A stretch of 64,000 nt of DNA, from assembly GCA_019637555.1 (NCBI GenBank), contig JAHBVK010000006.1, positions 1 to 64,000 on the forward strand, in the 5' to 3' direction. Numbering within the stretch: the first letter of the stretch is position 1; each line of letters starts with the position of its first letter. This document shows, piece after piece, positions 1 through 9,943 of the stretch. Source of the stretch: Anaerolineae bacterium (lineage in GTDB: Bacteria; Chloroflexota; Anaerolineae; Aggregatilineales; UBA2796). A program made the position numbers and the translations under genes. Below the pieces are notes generated by a model that was given only the letters and a program-made list of their open reading frames with translations, ran no database searches and was not told the origin of the DNA.

Positions 1-12
1 TTGCAGTGGCTC

Positions 13-65
13 CGGCATTGGATTACATCCTCAGCGTGAAATAGCCAAATGTTGTGGCGATGGAG
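13..65. repeat. About 50 bp repeat, copy 1 (second copy at 1365-1417)
   Basis: The stretch sharing GGATTACATC and GCGTGAAATAGCC recurs at 1365-1417 in the same orientation with about ten mismatches by eye. Each copy lies downstream of the 3' end of a secreted propeller gene on the minus strand (about 30 bp after the first, about 115 bp after the second). This suggests duplication of a larger gene-plus-flank unit, or a dispersed repeat. Confidence 0.5.
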
Positions 66-90
66 ACAGGCGAGGAGTGAGATCACAGTT

Positions 91-1197
91 TTAGGGAATT
101 GGTGTTGCTTGCGGTTGCAGTCGATAAATTTGGATTTGGTTCAGAGCTTCTGCATTTCCGTTCAGGTACAAAGCGATGGCACTCAAATCTGGAGCAAAGA
201 CCGCTTTTTGAAACCAAGGACTACTATTAGTAGCTCGATTTGAGTTGATGGAAGCATCGATCAATACTTCCTGATCGGTGGTCAAGTCTCTGCGAAACAA
301 CCCAAATTTGTTGATGTACCAGATAACATTGTCATCTTGGGGATCAAAGATCGCGCTGATGATCCAAACTTTTGGATCAGCTAATTGTTTCGATTTGGAA
401 GGATCGGCAAAGTCATATAGCCAAAATCCATAGGTGCCCGTAAGAAAGCGCATTCCATCGCTAGAAACCGCAAGGATACCGTCGGCAGCAACAGATTCGT
501 TTTGGACTTGAAAGCCGTCACTGAGCATTTGAACGGTCAAAACGAGTGGAGAGGTGTTGAATCCTGTGATACGAAAGGTAAGTGGCGCATTGCCGGATGT
601 AAGGGTGTACCCGTAAAGCGTAGAGCTATTTGCACTCCACACAAGATTGAAGTCGTGTTCAAAATCCGATATGTCGCCGGAGGTTACATAGCTGGTTGAG
701 TTAAACATGTTGACATAGGATATGTACTGAAAACTCTCCACCGCCTGATCATAAATGGCTAATGGGCGACCACAAACATCGATCCCGTCACACCAGTCAG
801 TAGGCGGTTCTGCCAGATACGCGAGGAAGCGTCCGTTAGGCGAGGAGAAAACAAAGCTTTCCTGCCCTTCGATTGCAGCAAGTTGCATTGCTTGCTTTTG
901 TGTTGTATCGAGAATAGGCTGGAATGGATAATCGTCACTTCTTGTTACTTCATGCCTAGCTTGATCATAGGCATACCAGTTCATAGATGCGGTATGAACG
1001 CCAAAATCACGTCCCCCAGTATCCAAATATAAGTTTTGCTGAAATACAAAAGTCGTACTATCCAACGACCATCTCATATTTAACATGGCGCTGTTAGAAG
1101 CGTGAATCGGTTCGGGATCGAGTTGGGCTGTGACCGATCCTGTGCCGTTGGCGATAATCACGACCAAGAAAAGCGCAGCAATTAGTTTCTTGAACAT
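91..1197 (-). CDS. Secreted propeller-like protein of unknown function
   Basis: A 368-residue protein I cannot assign to a named family. Residues 1-25 are a typical Sec signal peptide (basic MFKK, hydrophobic core, cleavage near VTAQ). There is no lipobox cysteine, so the mature chain is probably released or loosely surface-bound. The mature part has recurring blocks such as MRWSLDSTTFVF, SSPNGRFLAYL and VSSDGMRFLTG, which resemble blades of TolB/WD-type beta-propellers. It lies upstream on the map of a second secreted propeller gene in the same direction and shares a downstream repeat with it. No enzymatic motif is visible. A binding or scaffold role is only inference. Confidence 0.7.
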   Translation of the reverse strand: MFKKLIAALFLVVIIANGTGSVTAQLDPEPIHASNSAMLNMRWSLDSTTFVFQQNLYLDTGGRDFGVHTASMNWYAYDQARHEVTRSDDYPFQPILDTTQKQAMQLAAIEGQESFVFSSPNGRFLAYLAEPPTDWCDGIDVCGRPLAIYDQAVESFQYISYVNMFNSTSYVTSGDISDFEHDFNLVWSANSSTLYGYTLTSGNAPLTFRITGFNTSPLVLTVQMLSDGFQVQNESVAADGILAVSSDGMRFLTGTYGFWLYDFADPSKSKQLADPKVWIISAIFDPQDDNVIWYINKFGLFRRDLTTDQEVLIDASINSNRATNSSPWFQKAVFAPDLSAIALYLNGNAEALNQIQIYRLQPQATPIP

Positions 1198-1532
1198 AGA
1201 TCACCGCTTTCACTTCGGATTGTGGAGTGCTGGCGACAGAGAACCTATTTGTATCAGTCATAAATTATCTTGCTCATACCAGCGCAGAAAAAGCAACTAG
1301 CGATCCCTCAACGCTGGTCAGACGATTGGCGCAGGCTCGTTATCTTTTTCACATTGCTGTCACTTCGGTATTGGATTACATCGTCGGCGTGAAATAGCCG
1401 AATTCTATGGCGATAGAGATTATCAGCAGTAACCGTGTCTTGGCGCTCCCGTTTGATGTTGGAGTCACGGCTCTGCTTGCAGCGGCGGCACCCAGATCGG
1501 ATTGCGCGTGTAATAATAGGAATTCAAGAAAA
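1198..1532. other. Intergenic gap between the two propeller genes
   Basis: This 335 bp gap holds the second copy of the roughly 50 bp repeat (1365-1417). I see no convincing gene, strong terminator or promoter in it. The short plus-strand ORF at 1407-1640 runs antisense into the next gene and looks like a shadow. Confidence 0.5.
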
Positions 1533-2507
1533 TCATTCTTTGTCCGGTGCAGCTATAAATTTAACGTTGTTATTGGCATCGCCATAATCACTGAAGGCAA
1601 TCGAATTTCCATCAGGACTCCAAGCTACAGTGAGAATTAGGTCGTTACCTTCAATACTTAGTAACATTTGTCCGGTAACAGCATCTAAGACCCGCAGATA
1701 TACATCATCATTGATGGCTAATTTCGATCCATCAGGACTCCATATCACTTCTGTCGTATATCCAGAGCCAATAAATTCAGACTGCTGTTCTCCAGACGGA
1801 TATTGCCAAACGCGAATGATTCCATCAGAGCTTGCCGTAGCCAATCGATCACCAGTGGGATCCCAAGCTAATGACACTATATTGAGAGCACCTGTCTGGA
1901 TGGATAGTGTATCTGCTCCCGTTGTAACATCTATGATAGATGCGACCCCATCTGCGCTTCCTGTTGCAATTTTCGTCCCATCAGGATGCCACGCGACATC
2001 TAATATGCCTGCTGCATCATAGCCAATTCGTGAGACGATTTTCCAAGAACTTGTATCCCAGATATTTACCCACTTATCCGCAGCCATTCCTCGCCCATTT
2101 ACTGCTGTTGCCGCAATTTTCGTACCTGCTGCGTTCCAAGAAACAGCCACATCATGTACACCATTTTCCAACAGAGTATCGTATCCATGAGATGAAAGCT
2201 TGATAATTCCTAAGTAGCCAACGGGCAAACCTACAGCAAGTTCAGTCCCGTCAGGCTTCCATGCCAAAGATGAGATTGTCAGATCGGAGGAAGTTGCATC
2301 TACAATTACTTGTCTATTGGTTGAACTTCTTATTTCAATATCACCGTTGTCGTAACCAACTGCATATTTGCTACCATCTGGGCTATACACAATGGAAGCT
2401 GCATAGCGCGATATTTCCTGTGCGTGATTAAGGTGGTAGTGTGTCAACTGCATAGCGGACACAAGAAAAATCAGTGTCAATGAGAAAAAGATTCGGTATC
2501 TTCGCAC
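1533..2507 (-). CDS. Secreted WD40-repeat protein
   Basis: A 324-residue protein with an N-terminal signal peptide (about residues 1-29) followed by about seven WD40 blades. The blades are clear from the repeated core S-P-D-G-(S/T)-x-(I/L)-A, for example VYSPDGSKYAVG, LAWKPDGTELAVG, VAWHPDGTKIATGSADG, LAWDPTGDRLATASSDG and VAWSPDGNSIAFSD. WD40 propellers are protein-protein interaction scaffolds; here the propeller would sit outside the cytoplasmic membrane. No catalytic domain is attached, and the partner is unknown. The gene follows the same strand as the related secreted protein at 91-1197. Confidence 0.85.
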   Translation of the reverse strand: MRRYRIFFSLTLIFLVSAMQLTHYHLNHAQEISRYAASIVYSPDGSKYAVGYDNGDIEIRSSTNRQVIVDATSSDLTISSLAWKPDGTELAVGLPVGYLGIIKLSSHGYDTLLENGVHDVAVSWNAAGTKIAATAVNGRGMAADKWVNIWDTSSWKIVSRIGYDAAGILDVAWHPDGTKIATGSADGVASIIDVTTGADTLSIQTGALNIVSLAWDPTGDRLATASSDGIIRVWQYPSGEQQSEFIGSGYTTEVIWSPDGSKLAINDDVYLRVLDAVTGQMLLSIEGNDLILTVAWSPDGNSIAFSDYGDANNNVKFIAAPDKE

Positions 2508-2752
2508 GGTAATCTCACTAATGAATTAGATTGCTGTTTAACGCAGTTTCTTGATCTGACTCTTGATACATAATGGTAATCTATAGACGTTCTCTATATC
2601 TACACTTTGCTCTCGCTCCGTCATTGGGTCTACAATAAAGCTTATCTGATGGTCAATGTCCCTCACCCCTATCCTGCGAAAACGATATACTTATCAGACT
2701 TTGCGTTGTGATCGATTTTGACCTCTTTTTGTCTATTGGAGGCTAACTTCAA

Positions 2753-3922
<1,170 letters not shown>

Positions 3923-3925
3923 ACG

Positions 3926-4783
3926 ATGGCAATCCTCGCAGATAAGAATACACGCCTGCTCATTCAGGGCATCACGGGGCGCGAAGGCTCCTACCACGCA
4001 CAGCAGATGATCGCCTACGGTACGGCGGTAGTCGGCGGCGTGACTCCGGGTAAGGGCGGCGAATGGTTCGAGGGCAGCGTCCCCGTGTTCGATACCGTGA
4101 AAGAAGCGAAGGAATCGACTGGCGCGAATGCCACCTGCATCTTCGTGCCGCCGCGCTTCGCCGCTGACGCCGTTTTCGAGGCGATTGATGCGGGCGTCGA
4201 GTTGATCGTGTGCATCACCGAGGGCATCCCCATCGCGGATATGATGCGCGTGCGCGCTTACCTCGACAACAGCGAGAGTCGGCTGGTGGGCGCGAACTGC
4301 CCCGGCATCCTGACGCCCGGACAGGCGAAGATCGGGATCATTCCGGGCTACGCAGGACTACCCGGAAACGTCGGCATCGTGTCCAAAAGCGGTACGCTGA
4401 CCTACGAAGTGATGAGCGCCCTGTCGCAGCGCGGCATCGGGCAGAGCACCTGCGTGGGCATCGGCGGCGATCCGGTCAACGGCACGAACTTCATCGACGT
4501 GCTGCAACTGTTCGAGGACGATCCGCAGACCGATAAGGTGGTGCTGATCGGTGAGATCGGCGGCGATCTGGAGCAGCAAGCAGCGCAGTTCATCCGCGAC
4601 AAGATGACCAAGCCCGTAGTCTCCTTCATCGCCGGGAAAGCCGCGCCGGAAGGTCGCACGATGGGTCACGCGGGCGCACTGATCGAGGCGGGACGTGGCA
4701 CGCACGCGGAGAAGGTCGCCGCGCTGAAGGCAGCCAACGTCAAGGTTGCCGATAATCCTGAGCAGATACCGGATTTGTTGTAA
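3926..4783 (+). CDS. sucD: Succinate-CoA ligase alpha subunit
   Basis: Alpha subunit of succinyl-CoA synthetase, carrying the CoA-binding Rossmann domain and the phosphohistidine site. It has 285 residues, normal for the family. Visible motifs are the N-terminal [19 protein letters not shown], the CoA-ligase segment [11 protein letters not shown], and [18 protein letters not shown] near the C-terminus, whose His is the residue phosphorylated in the catalytic cycle. The gene starts 3 nt after sucC, giving the usual sucCD pair. No other TCA genes are next to it. A dispersed hairpin repeat follows its stop codon. Confidence 0.97.
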   Translation: MAILADKNTRLLIQGITGREGSYHAQQMIAYGTAVVGGVTPGKGGEWFEGSVPVFDTVKEAKESTGANATCIFVPPRFAADAVFEAIDAGVELIVCITEGIPIADMMRVRAYLDNSESRLVGANCPGILTPGQAKIGIIPGYAGLPGNVGIVSKSGTLTYEVMSALSQRGIGQSTCVGIGGDPVNGTNFIDVLQLFEDDPQTDKVVLIGEIGGDLEQQAAQFIRDKMTKPVVSFIAGKAAPEGRTMGHAGALIEAGRGTHAEKVAALKAANVKVADNPEQIPDLL

Positions 4784-4799
4784 GTGGTAAAGCGCCGAT

Positions 4800-4942
4800 G
4801 TAGACCGGAGGTTGAAAACCTCCGGCTACAACACGAAATCTGGTAAACCCATTGAAATGGGTTAAGAAGAAAACATGATCTTGTAACCCTCTTTAGAGGG
4901 TTTAGAGAGCCTTGTAGCCGGGGGTTTTGAACCCCCGGTGAC
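4800..4942. repeat. Multi-hairpin dispersed repeat, copy 1 (short form)
   Basis: Four successive perfect or near-perfect hairpins: CCGGAGG/CCTCCGG, AACCCATT/AATGGGTT, AACCCTC/GAGGGTT and CCGGGGG/CCCCCGG, separated by conserved words such as GGCTACAAC. Related copies lie at 8510-8904, 12139-12542 and 17419-17500. All are intergenic, and this one follows the sucCD operon. It could act as a transcript end or be a non-autonomous mobile repeat; neither is shown. Confidence 0.85.
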
Positions 4943-5037
4943 GTGAAATTTGTCCGAAAATTGGTTGCACGCAGTAAGTTGAGCTTGTCTTGCGGCGTCC
5001 AACATAGGTTGTCTAAGAACCGGAATCATTGTTACGC

Positions 5038-5871
5038 ATGAGCATGATCACCACCGATTACCACACCCACAATTCCCGCTGCGGTCACGCGCAGGGGCAG
5101 ATCGAAGATTACATCAAGTCAGCACTAAACAAAGGTTTAACCGAGATCGGCATTTCCGATCACGCGCCCGCCTACTGGCTGGACGGGAACGATCCGCTGC
5201 CGACGATTTGCATGGCGAAGGATGAACTCGAAGGCTACGTCGAGGAAGTGCTGCGCCTGAAAGAGAAATACACGGGGCAGATCGCGGTCAAACTGGGCGT
5301 CGAAGCCGATTACATCGAGGGCATGGAAGAAACCTACGCCCAAATCCTGAACACCTATCCCTTCGATTACGTAATCGGATCGGTGCATCACGTTAGCAGC
5401 GAGAATGTGTTTGAGCGCCGCCGCTGGCAGTCGCGCGTCGATCCGCTGACGGTGTATCAGGAGTATTATCGGCTGGTGGCGAAATCGGCGCACAGCGGCT
5501 TATTCAACATCGTTGCCCACGCCAGCGCGATCCTTGCCTACGCGCCGCAGCCTTTCCCCGCCGCGCTTGCTGATCTGCAAGAGGACGCGGTGGAACAGAT
5601 CAAGGGCGCGGATATTGCCTTCGAGGTCAATACCTCCGGCTTCCGCAAGATGCACAGCGATCCCTTCCCCAATGAGACGATGGTGGAGCGCATCGTGGAA
5701 GCGGGATTCCCCGTCACCTTCAGCTCGGATTGCCATCGCCCCGATGAGGTCGCCTACGCCCGCGACAAGATCGAGACGCTGTTCACCCGACTCGGCGTGA
5801 CGGAAATCGCCACCTTCGCGCAGCGGCAGCGGATCATGATCCCGCTGGTGGCGACGACGGTGTACTGCTGA
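5038..5871 (+). CDS. PHP-domain histidinol-phosphatase (HisJ family)
   Basis: Predicted metal-dependent phosphatase of the PHP superfamily, HisJ/HisK type, which removes phosphate from L-histidinol phosphate in histidine synthesis. Motifs seen: DYHTHNSRCGHA near the N-terminus (metal-binding His residues), LGVEADYIEG, VIGSVHHV, VAHASAILAY and SSDCHRPDEVAY near the C-terminus, in the order expected. About 277 residues is normal for the family. The chosen ATG is at 5038; TTG at 5029 and ATG at 5044 are alternatives, and no strong ribosome-binding site decides between them. No other his genes are nearby, so another phosphate ester as substrate is possible. Its stop overlaps the next gene's start (TGATG). 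Confidence 0.85.
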   Translation: MSMITTDYHTHNSRCGHAQGQIEDYIKSALNKGLTEIGISDHAPAYWLDGNDPLPTICMAKDELEGYVEEVLRLKEKYTGQIAVKLGVEADYIEGMEETYAQILNTYPFDYVIGSVHHVSSENVFERRRWQSRVDPLTVYQEYYRLVAKSAHSGLFNIVAHASAILAYAPQPFPAALADLQEDAVEQIKGADIAFEVNTSGFRKMHSDPFPNETMVERIVEAGFPVTFSSDCHRPDEVAYARDKIETLFTRLGVTEIATFAQRQRIMIPLVATTVYC

Positions 5872-6788
5872 TGACGCAAGCAGCGTCGAAGAACCCTCTC
5901 TCCGCACGATGGAGGGAGGGAACGGCGATCCTCGTGGCAGTCGCGGTGTTGACGCTGCTGTATTATCTTTCGTCCGGTCAACTCACGCTCATTCCGCTAG
6001 CGATTGGTGTGCTGCTGCTGGCGCTGCTGACTAAACGCTGGTTGTTGATCCCCGCCGCGATTCTGGTGATCGCGCTCCTCGCCGCTGCGACTGGATTCTT
6101 CTCCGCTGATCAGATCAACGTGGGGCAGTGGATCGCCGCCAACTCGGAAGGGATCAGCACCGTCGCCGCCGAGCCGATCAGCGGACTTGCCTTCAACGCA
6201 AGGCGCAGCATCATTCAGCCTGATTACGCAGATCGGACGTTCTTTATCGAGCACGCGCCGGATCTGGTTGTGCTACGCAGTGATCAGACTCAGGCGGTAG
6301 CGTGGGAGAATTTCCCGACCACCTATCAGCAAGTGTATTCCAGCGGTGATCTGAGCGTGTATCAGCGCGTGGTCACTTTCAGTCCGCTGCGCTTTGATGA
6401 AATGCGAACCGTTGATGTTCTGTACAACCAGTATCTGCCAAATCGCAGTGACGCGCGTTTGGTCGGCGTGACGGTGTTCCCCGCCGTGCGTCTGGGCGAT
6501 CTGATCCGCGTGGCATTGAGGTGGGAACTGCACTATCAGGCGGTCACTCCGGTGACGCTTCGTGTGTCACTGGTTGATGGAAATGGTACTATCCTAGCAA
6601 ATGTTAGTGATCAGTATTCTGATGAAGTGGAAGGCGATCTGTGGAAGCAGGATCAGTTCACCACTTATCATCTGCTGCCGCTGGCGATTGATGCGCCATT
6701 CGGCACGTACAATCTGCGTGTGGGCGTGATGGTGGGCGAGGGTGATCTGGGCGAGCATACGATCACGACGGTGAGTATCGTGTCGTGA
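5871..6788 (+). CDS. Membrane protein with large extracytoplasmic domain
   Basis: A 305-residue protein of no named family that I recognise. The first 90 or so residues hold about three hydrophobic segments (around ILVAVAVLTLLYYL, LTLIPLAIGVLLLALL and LLIPAAILVIALLAAA). The remaining 200 residues are soluble and rich in beta-strand patterns, ending in RVGVMVGEGDLGEHTITTVSIV, and probably face outwards. The C-terminal part resembles the extracellular tails of large Chloroflexota membrane glycosyltransferase-like proteins. Its ATG overlaps the stop of the phosphatase gene, so the two are translationally coupled, but no functional link is evident. Confidence 0.75.
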   Translation: MTQAASKNPLSARWREGTAILVAVAVLTLLYYLSSGQLTLIPLAIGVLLLALLTKRWLLIPAAILVIALLAAATGFFSADQINVGQWIAANSEGISTVAAEPISGLAFNARRSIIQPDYADRTFFIEHAPDLVVLRSDQTQAVAWENFPTTYQQVYSSGDLSVYQRVVTFSPLRFDEMRTVDVLYNQYLPNRSDARLVGVTVFPAVRLGDLIRVALRWELHYQAVTPVTLRVSLVDGNGTILANVSDQYSDEVEGDLWKQDQFTTYHLLPLAIDAPFGTYNLRVGVMVGEGDLGEHTITTVSIVS

Positions 6789-6821
6789 TGTCTACGCACC
6801 TCCAGCCATCAATTCCTCATT

Positions 6822-6830
6822 TGCTATAAT
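6822..6830 (+). promoter_or_regulatory. Extended -10 promoter element
   Basis: TGCTATAAT matches an extended -10 (TGn plus consensus TATAAT). It lies about 50 bp before the DUF4288 gene start. No good -35 was seen, which is common with extended -10 promoters. Confidence 0.55.
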
Positions 6831-6879
6831 GCCTCTTAACTGCAAGCACACCTTTGATCGTTTAAATAGTGAGTAGGCA

Positions 6880-7329
6880 ATGGGTTACATACCAAGTGAC
6901 GCCAAGTGGTATTTAGCCGAGATTGTTCAAGAGATGCTGATCGAGGGCGAATCAGATACCGTCGTCGATGTCAACTTCAATTTAGTGCGTGCCGATTCCC
7001 CTGATGAGGCTTATCAGAAGGCTGTGGAACTAGGTCGTAACGGCGAATCGACTTACGAAAATACCGATGGTAAGGAGGTGCGCGTGGTCTTTCGTGGGCT
7101 GCGCGATCTCAACGTTATCCATGATGAGCTAGAGCATGGTGCCGAGTTAATTTATGAGCGAAAAGTCGGATTAACGCAGGCACAAGTGCAGACGCTTAGT
7201 ACACCGAAGGAACAATTAGGGGTCTTTCAACCTATAACCCCCGATCTCGAACCTAACTTGATGCCGCTTGATGTAGCGCGAAAACTCGACGAGCACTTAA
7301 AAAGCACGTCGAGCAGGATTGGAAGCTAG
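6880..7329 (+). CDS. DUF4288 domain protein
   Basis: A 149-residue cytoplasmic protein whose first 110 residues match the DUF4288 pattern: KWYLAEIVQEM at the start, then NFNLVRADSPDEAYQKAVELG, an NxDG turn (ENTDGKEVRVVFRGLRDLNVI) and HGAELIYERKVGL. Function of the family is unknown; members are small single-domain proteins. No signal peptide or membrane segment is present. It has its own extended -10 promoter and is convergent with ribF, separated by about 45 bp. The C-terminal 35 residues are an extension of low complexity. Confidence 0.8.
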   Translation: MGYIPSDAKWYLAEIVQEMLIEGESDTVVDVNFNLVRADSPDEAYQKAVELGRNGESTYENTDGKEVRVVFRGLRDLNVIHDELEHGAELIYERKVGLTQAQVQTLSTPKEQLGVFQPITPDLEPNLMPLDVARKLDEHLKSTSSRIGS

Positions 7330-7373
7330 GCGAGCTTTGTCTGTGCTGCTAGCGAAATGAGCACGGCTAACGG

Positions 7374-8297
7374 TCAGAGTCTACTTAAAATCTCGCGCCC
7401 TTGCTGTGCATCAAGTCTGATCTGCTGAATTAGCGCCTCGAAGCCGGGGAATTTCTTTTCACCGCGCAAGCGTTCCACAAACTCCAAATCAAGAGTCTGA
7501 CCGTAAATGTCGCGGTCAAAATCGAGTAGATGCGCCTCAATGCGTAGTTCCTGACCATCGAACGTGGGACGGATGCCGATGTTGGTCACCGCCATGAATC
7601 GTTCCGTGCCGAGCCGCGCCCAACAAGCGTAGACACCATTGGCGGGGATGATCTGCTGTTCCCACACTTTGAGGTTCGCCGTCGGAAAGCCGATGGTGCG
7701 TCCGCGCTTATCGCCGTGAATCACTTCGCCCGCCACGCGGTAGTTGCGTCCGAGTGCGGAGGCGGCGGTCGTTACGTCGCCCGCCAGCAATGAATCGCGG
7801 ATATGACTGCTGCTGATCGTGCTGCCATCCGCCATCACCAGATCGACCAGCCGCAGCTCGAATCCCTTTTCCTTGCCTTGCGCCGCCAGAAACTGCGGAT
7901 TGCCCTCCCGCTGATAGCCGAGCGCGAAATCCGCTGTGACCCACAAGCCGCGCATGCGCAGATGAGATAGCAGATCATCCACGAACGTCGCTGCACGCAT
8001 GTGCCGCACTTGATCATCGAAAGGGTGCGTGATCACCACATCGACGCCGAGATCACCGAGCAAGGCTGCTTTTTGCTCCGGCGTGGTCAGATAGTAGCGT
8101 CCGGTCAGTCCACGCAGCACCACATCGGGATGTGGGAACAACGTCAGCACGACGGCAAGGTGCCCTTGACGGTGCGCCTCGTCTACGAGCTGGCGGATCA
8201 GATGCTGGTGACCTTTATGGACGCCATCGAATACCCCGATGGTGACGAGGGAGGGAGTATCAAGCTGTATTTGGTTGAGGTTGTTGAAGTGATTCAT
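7374..8297 (-). CDS. ribF: Bifunctional riboflavin kinase / FAD synthetase
   Basis: Converts riboflavin to FMN and then FAD in the cytoplasm. The N-terminal nucleotidyltransferase domain shows TIGVFDGVHKGHQHLI (the GxFDGVHxGH signature) and SSSHIRDSLLAGD. The C-terminal flavokinase domain shows GEVIHGDKRGRTIGFPTANL and ends in the typical FVERLRGEKKFPGFEALIQQI. Its 307 residues are standard length. The gene stands alone here on the minus strand; often it follows truB, which is not seen. I looked for an FMN riboswitch upstream and saw none. Confidence 0.96.
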   Translation of the reverse strand: MNHFNNLNQIQLDTPSLVTIGVFDGVHKGHQHLIRQLVDEAHRQGHLAVVLTLFPHPDVVLRGLTGRYYLTTPEQKAALLGDLGVDVVITHPFDDQVRHMRAATFVDDLLSHLRMRGLWVTADFALGYQREGNPQFLAAQGKEKGFELRLVDLVMADGSTISSSHIRDSLLAGDVTTAASALGRNYRVAGEVIHGDKRGRTIGFPTANLKVWEQQIIPANGVYACWARLGTERFMAVTNIGIRPTFDGQELRIEAHLLDFDRDIYGQTLDLEFVERLRGEKKFPGFEALIQQIRLDAQQGREILSRL

Positions 8298-8356
8298 GCC
8301 GCGAATTATAGACGGAGACGGTCTGAATCACCATGCTGGAGTGTGGGGAGAGAAAG

Positions 8357-8409
8357 TGCTGAGTAACGAGTAACGAGTGGTGAGTGGTGAGTGGTGAGTG
8401 GTGAGTGAT
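8357..8409. repeat. Short tandem repeat of AACGAGT/GGTGAGT heptamers
   Basis: After GTGCTGAGT come repeats of the TAACGAG and GGTGAGT type, seven bases each. The tract resembles the short tandemly repeated repetitive sequences known from cyanobacteria and other large-genome bacteria. Related heptamer tracts appear at 19148-19180, 59110-59257 and 62951-62983. All are intergenic. Confidence 0.8.
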
Positions 8410-8509
8410 AGGGGTAACTGATGGAAGGGAAACGCCGCAGTGCTAGAGAAAGAAACCCGGAGCTAAAGCTACCGGGCTGAAACCAGAGGCGATCGGATCG
8501 CAGATCAAT

Positions 8510-8904
8510 CACCGGAGGCTAAAAGGCATGTCCGGAGTTTTTAAGTGCTGGCGTGAGTAGTGAGTAGACCGGAGGTTGAAAACCTCCGGCTACAACACTT
8601 TGGTAAACCCACTGAAGTGGGTTAGGAACAAAAGGTGACATTTGGGAAACCGTCTTTAGAGGGTTTCTAGAGCGTTGTAGCAAGGGGTTTTGAACCCCCT
8701 GCGTCGGCGGCAAGCAGATAAATAAACTCCGGACAAGCCTTAAATCGCTCCGGCTACAAGGGAAGCCAGTAAAACCCGACTGAAGTCGGCTTCAGAAAAC
8801 TGACGTAGGTTCTTGCTAGTGCGGTCAGCACAACGCAGGGCGGCTTCAGCCGTCTCTTAATTATATGAATATGTAGCCGGGTTGCTTTAGCTCCCGGCGT
8901 CAGC
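8510..8904. repeat. Multi-hairpin dispersed repeat, copy 2 (long form)
   Basis: Nearly 400 bp of hairpins in the same order as the copy at 12139-12542: an opening CACCGGAGGCT and TGTCCGGAGTTTTT, the CCGGAGGTT/AACCTCCGG hairpin, ACCCACT/AGTGGGT, a GGGGGTT-type hairpin, AAGCAGATAAATAAACTCCGG, the ACCCGACT/AGTCGG block, GGCGGCTT/AGCCGTC and a closing GTAGCCGGGTTGCTTTAGCTC. It fills most of the 8298-8912 gap between divergently placed ribF and the kinase gene. No credible coding sequence is present in it. Confidence 0.85.
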
Positions 8905-8912
8905 CACGGCGC

Positions 8913-9848
8913 TTAACTTTCCAATATCGCCAATGCCTGCCGCATCTTTTGCTCTGCCTTCTGATAACCCTGACCGGAGTCACCATCTAGCAGACATTCC
9001 ACCGCCGAATCGAGATTGCGGAGCAGCCAGTACAGCGCCACCCGCTGATCGTGATCGGCTGGCAGGGAACGCAGGCTGAGATAACCCTCATAGATCACTT
9101 CGAGACTGCCGGGGCAGAACTCCGCCCACTGATCTTGTACCTGAAAATCACTGGATGGATCGCCACTGAGCACCCACTCGAAATCGACGATGCCCGTCAG
9201 TTCGCCGTTTTCCTGCAAGACATTTTCGGGATGTGCGTCCATGTGTACCAGATGCGCCGTCGTCACCGACTCTAGCATGGGACGATAGCGCGTCATGATC
9301 GCTGGAATGCGCTCCAGCAGATCAGCGGGCAGCAGGCGCTGTTCTAGCGCGGGGATCATGTACTGCTCGTAGAAGCTGACCACATAATCGATCCAGCGAT
9401 CTTGCGGATTAGTCGCCAGCTTGCGAAGTCTGCCGAATTTCTCGAAGGTGACGGCGTGCATTTGGGCGAGCGCCTGACCGAACTGATAGGCGAGATGGCG
9501 CTGCTGCTGTGCCGACAGTAGATGCCACGTATCGATCACCGCCGCGCCTCGCACTCTGGTCATGATCATCACGTCGCCAGATGCGAAGTCATGGCTGCTA
9601 TCTACGGCGATCACGCGCGGCACAGGTACGCCGATCTCCGTCAACGCGTCGTAGGCGATCTTCTCGGCAGCGAAGCGGGATTCCGCGATGCCTGTCAAAC
9701 CGTCGAAGCGGATGGCGTACTGATTGTTGACGATGAAGATGCGGTTGTTGATGCCGCGCGATGCCTGAGTCAGCATCTTGATCGTGCCGAGATCGTAGCG
9801 GGCACACAGCGCGGAAAGGCGATCCAGCCATTCCTGTTGGATTTGCAT
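8913..9848 (-). CDS. Aminoglycoside phosphotransferase (APH)-family kinase
   Basis: A 311-residue kinase-like protein of the APH/choline kinase fold. The catalytic loop HMDAHPENVL supplies the Asp and Asn, and GIVDFEWVLSGDP is the metal-binding DFx segment. Upstream parts include NNRIFIVNNQYAIRF and an ADP-binding-type E. The substrate cannot be told from sequence; most chromosomal members act on small alcohols or sugars rather than drugs. ATG at 9848 (MQIQQEWLDRL) was preferred because the longer reading extends into low-quality antisense-like sequence. It lies 95 bp downstream of the amidotransferase-like gene on the same strand, so they may be co-transcribed. Confidence 0.85.
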   Translation of the reverse strand: MQIQQEWLDRLSALCARYDLGTIKMLTQASRGINNRIFIVNNQYAIRFDGLTGIAESRFAAEKIAYDALTEIGVPVPRVIAVDSSHDFASGDVMIMTRVRGAAVIDTWHLLSAQQQRHLAYQFGQALAQMHAVTFEKFGRLRKLATNPQDRWIDYVVSFYEQYMIPALEQRLLPADLLERIPAIMTRYRPMLESVTTAHLVHMDAHPENVLQENGELTGIVDFEWVLSGDPSSDFQVQDQWAEFCPGSLEVIYEGYLSLRSLPADHDQRVALYWLLRNLDSAVECLLDGDSGQGYQKAEQKMRQALAILES

Positions 9849-9943
9849 GAGCTTTGTCCTTGTGTTGGTGGATGAGACGGAGAATCGAAAATGCCCTCGC
9901 AGTGGAGGGCAAGGCGTTCGAGTATGCGATTGGCGGCGGCGTC

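Noticed and set aside
8298..8460. FMN riboswitch upstream of ribF
   Set aside because: No conserved RFN core was visible; the sequence there is a heptamer tract.
8298..8912. Short frames in the repeat-rich gap next to ribF
   Set aside because: They translate the multi-hairpin repeat; the same pseudo-peptides would appear at every copy.
8913..9848. Aminoglycoside resistance gene
   Set aside because: The APH fold is clear but the family is broad; nothing points to drug substrates.
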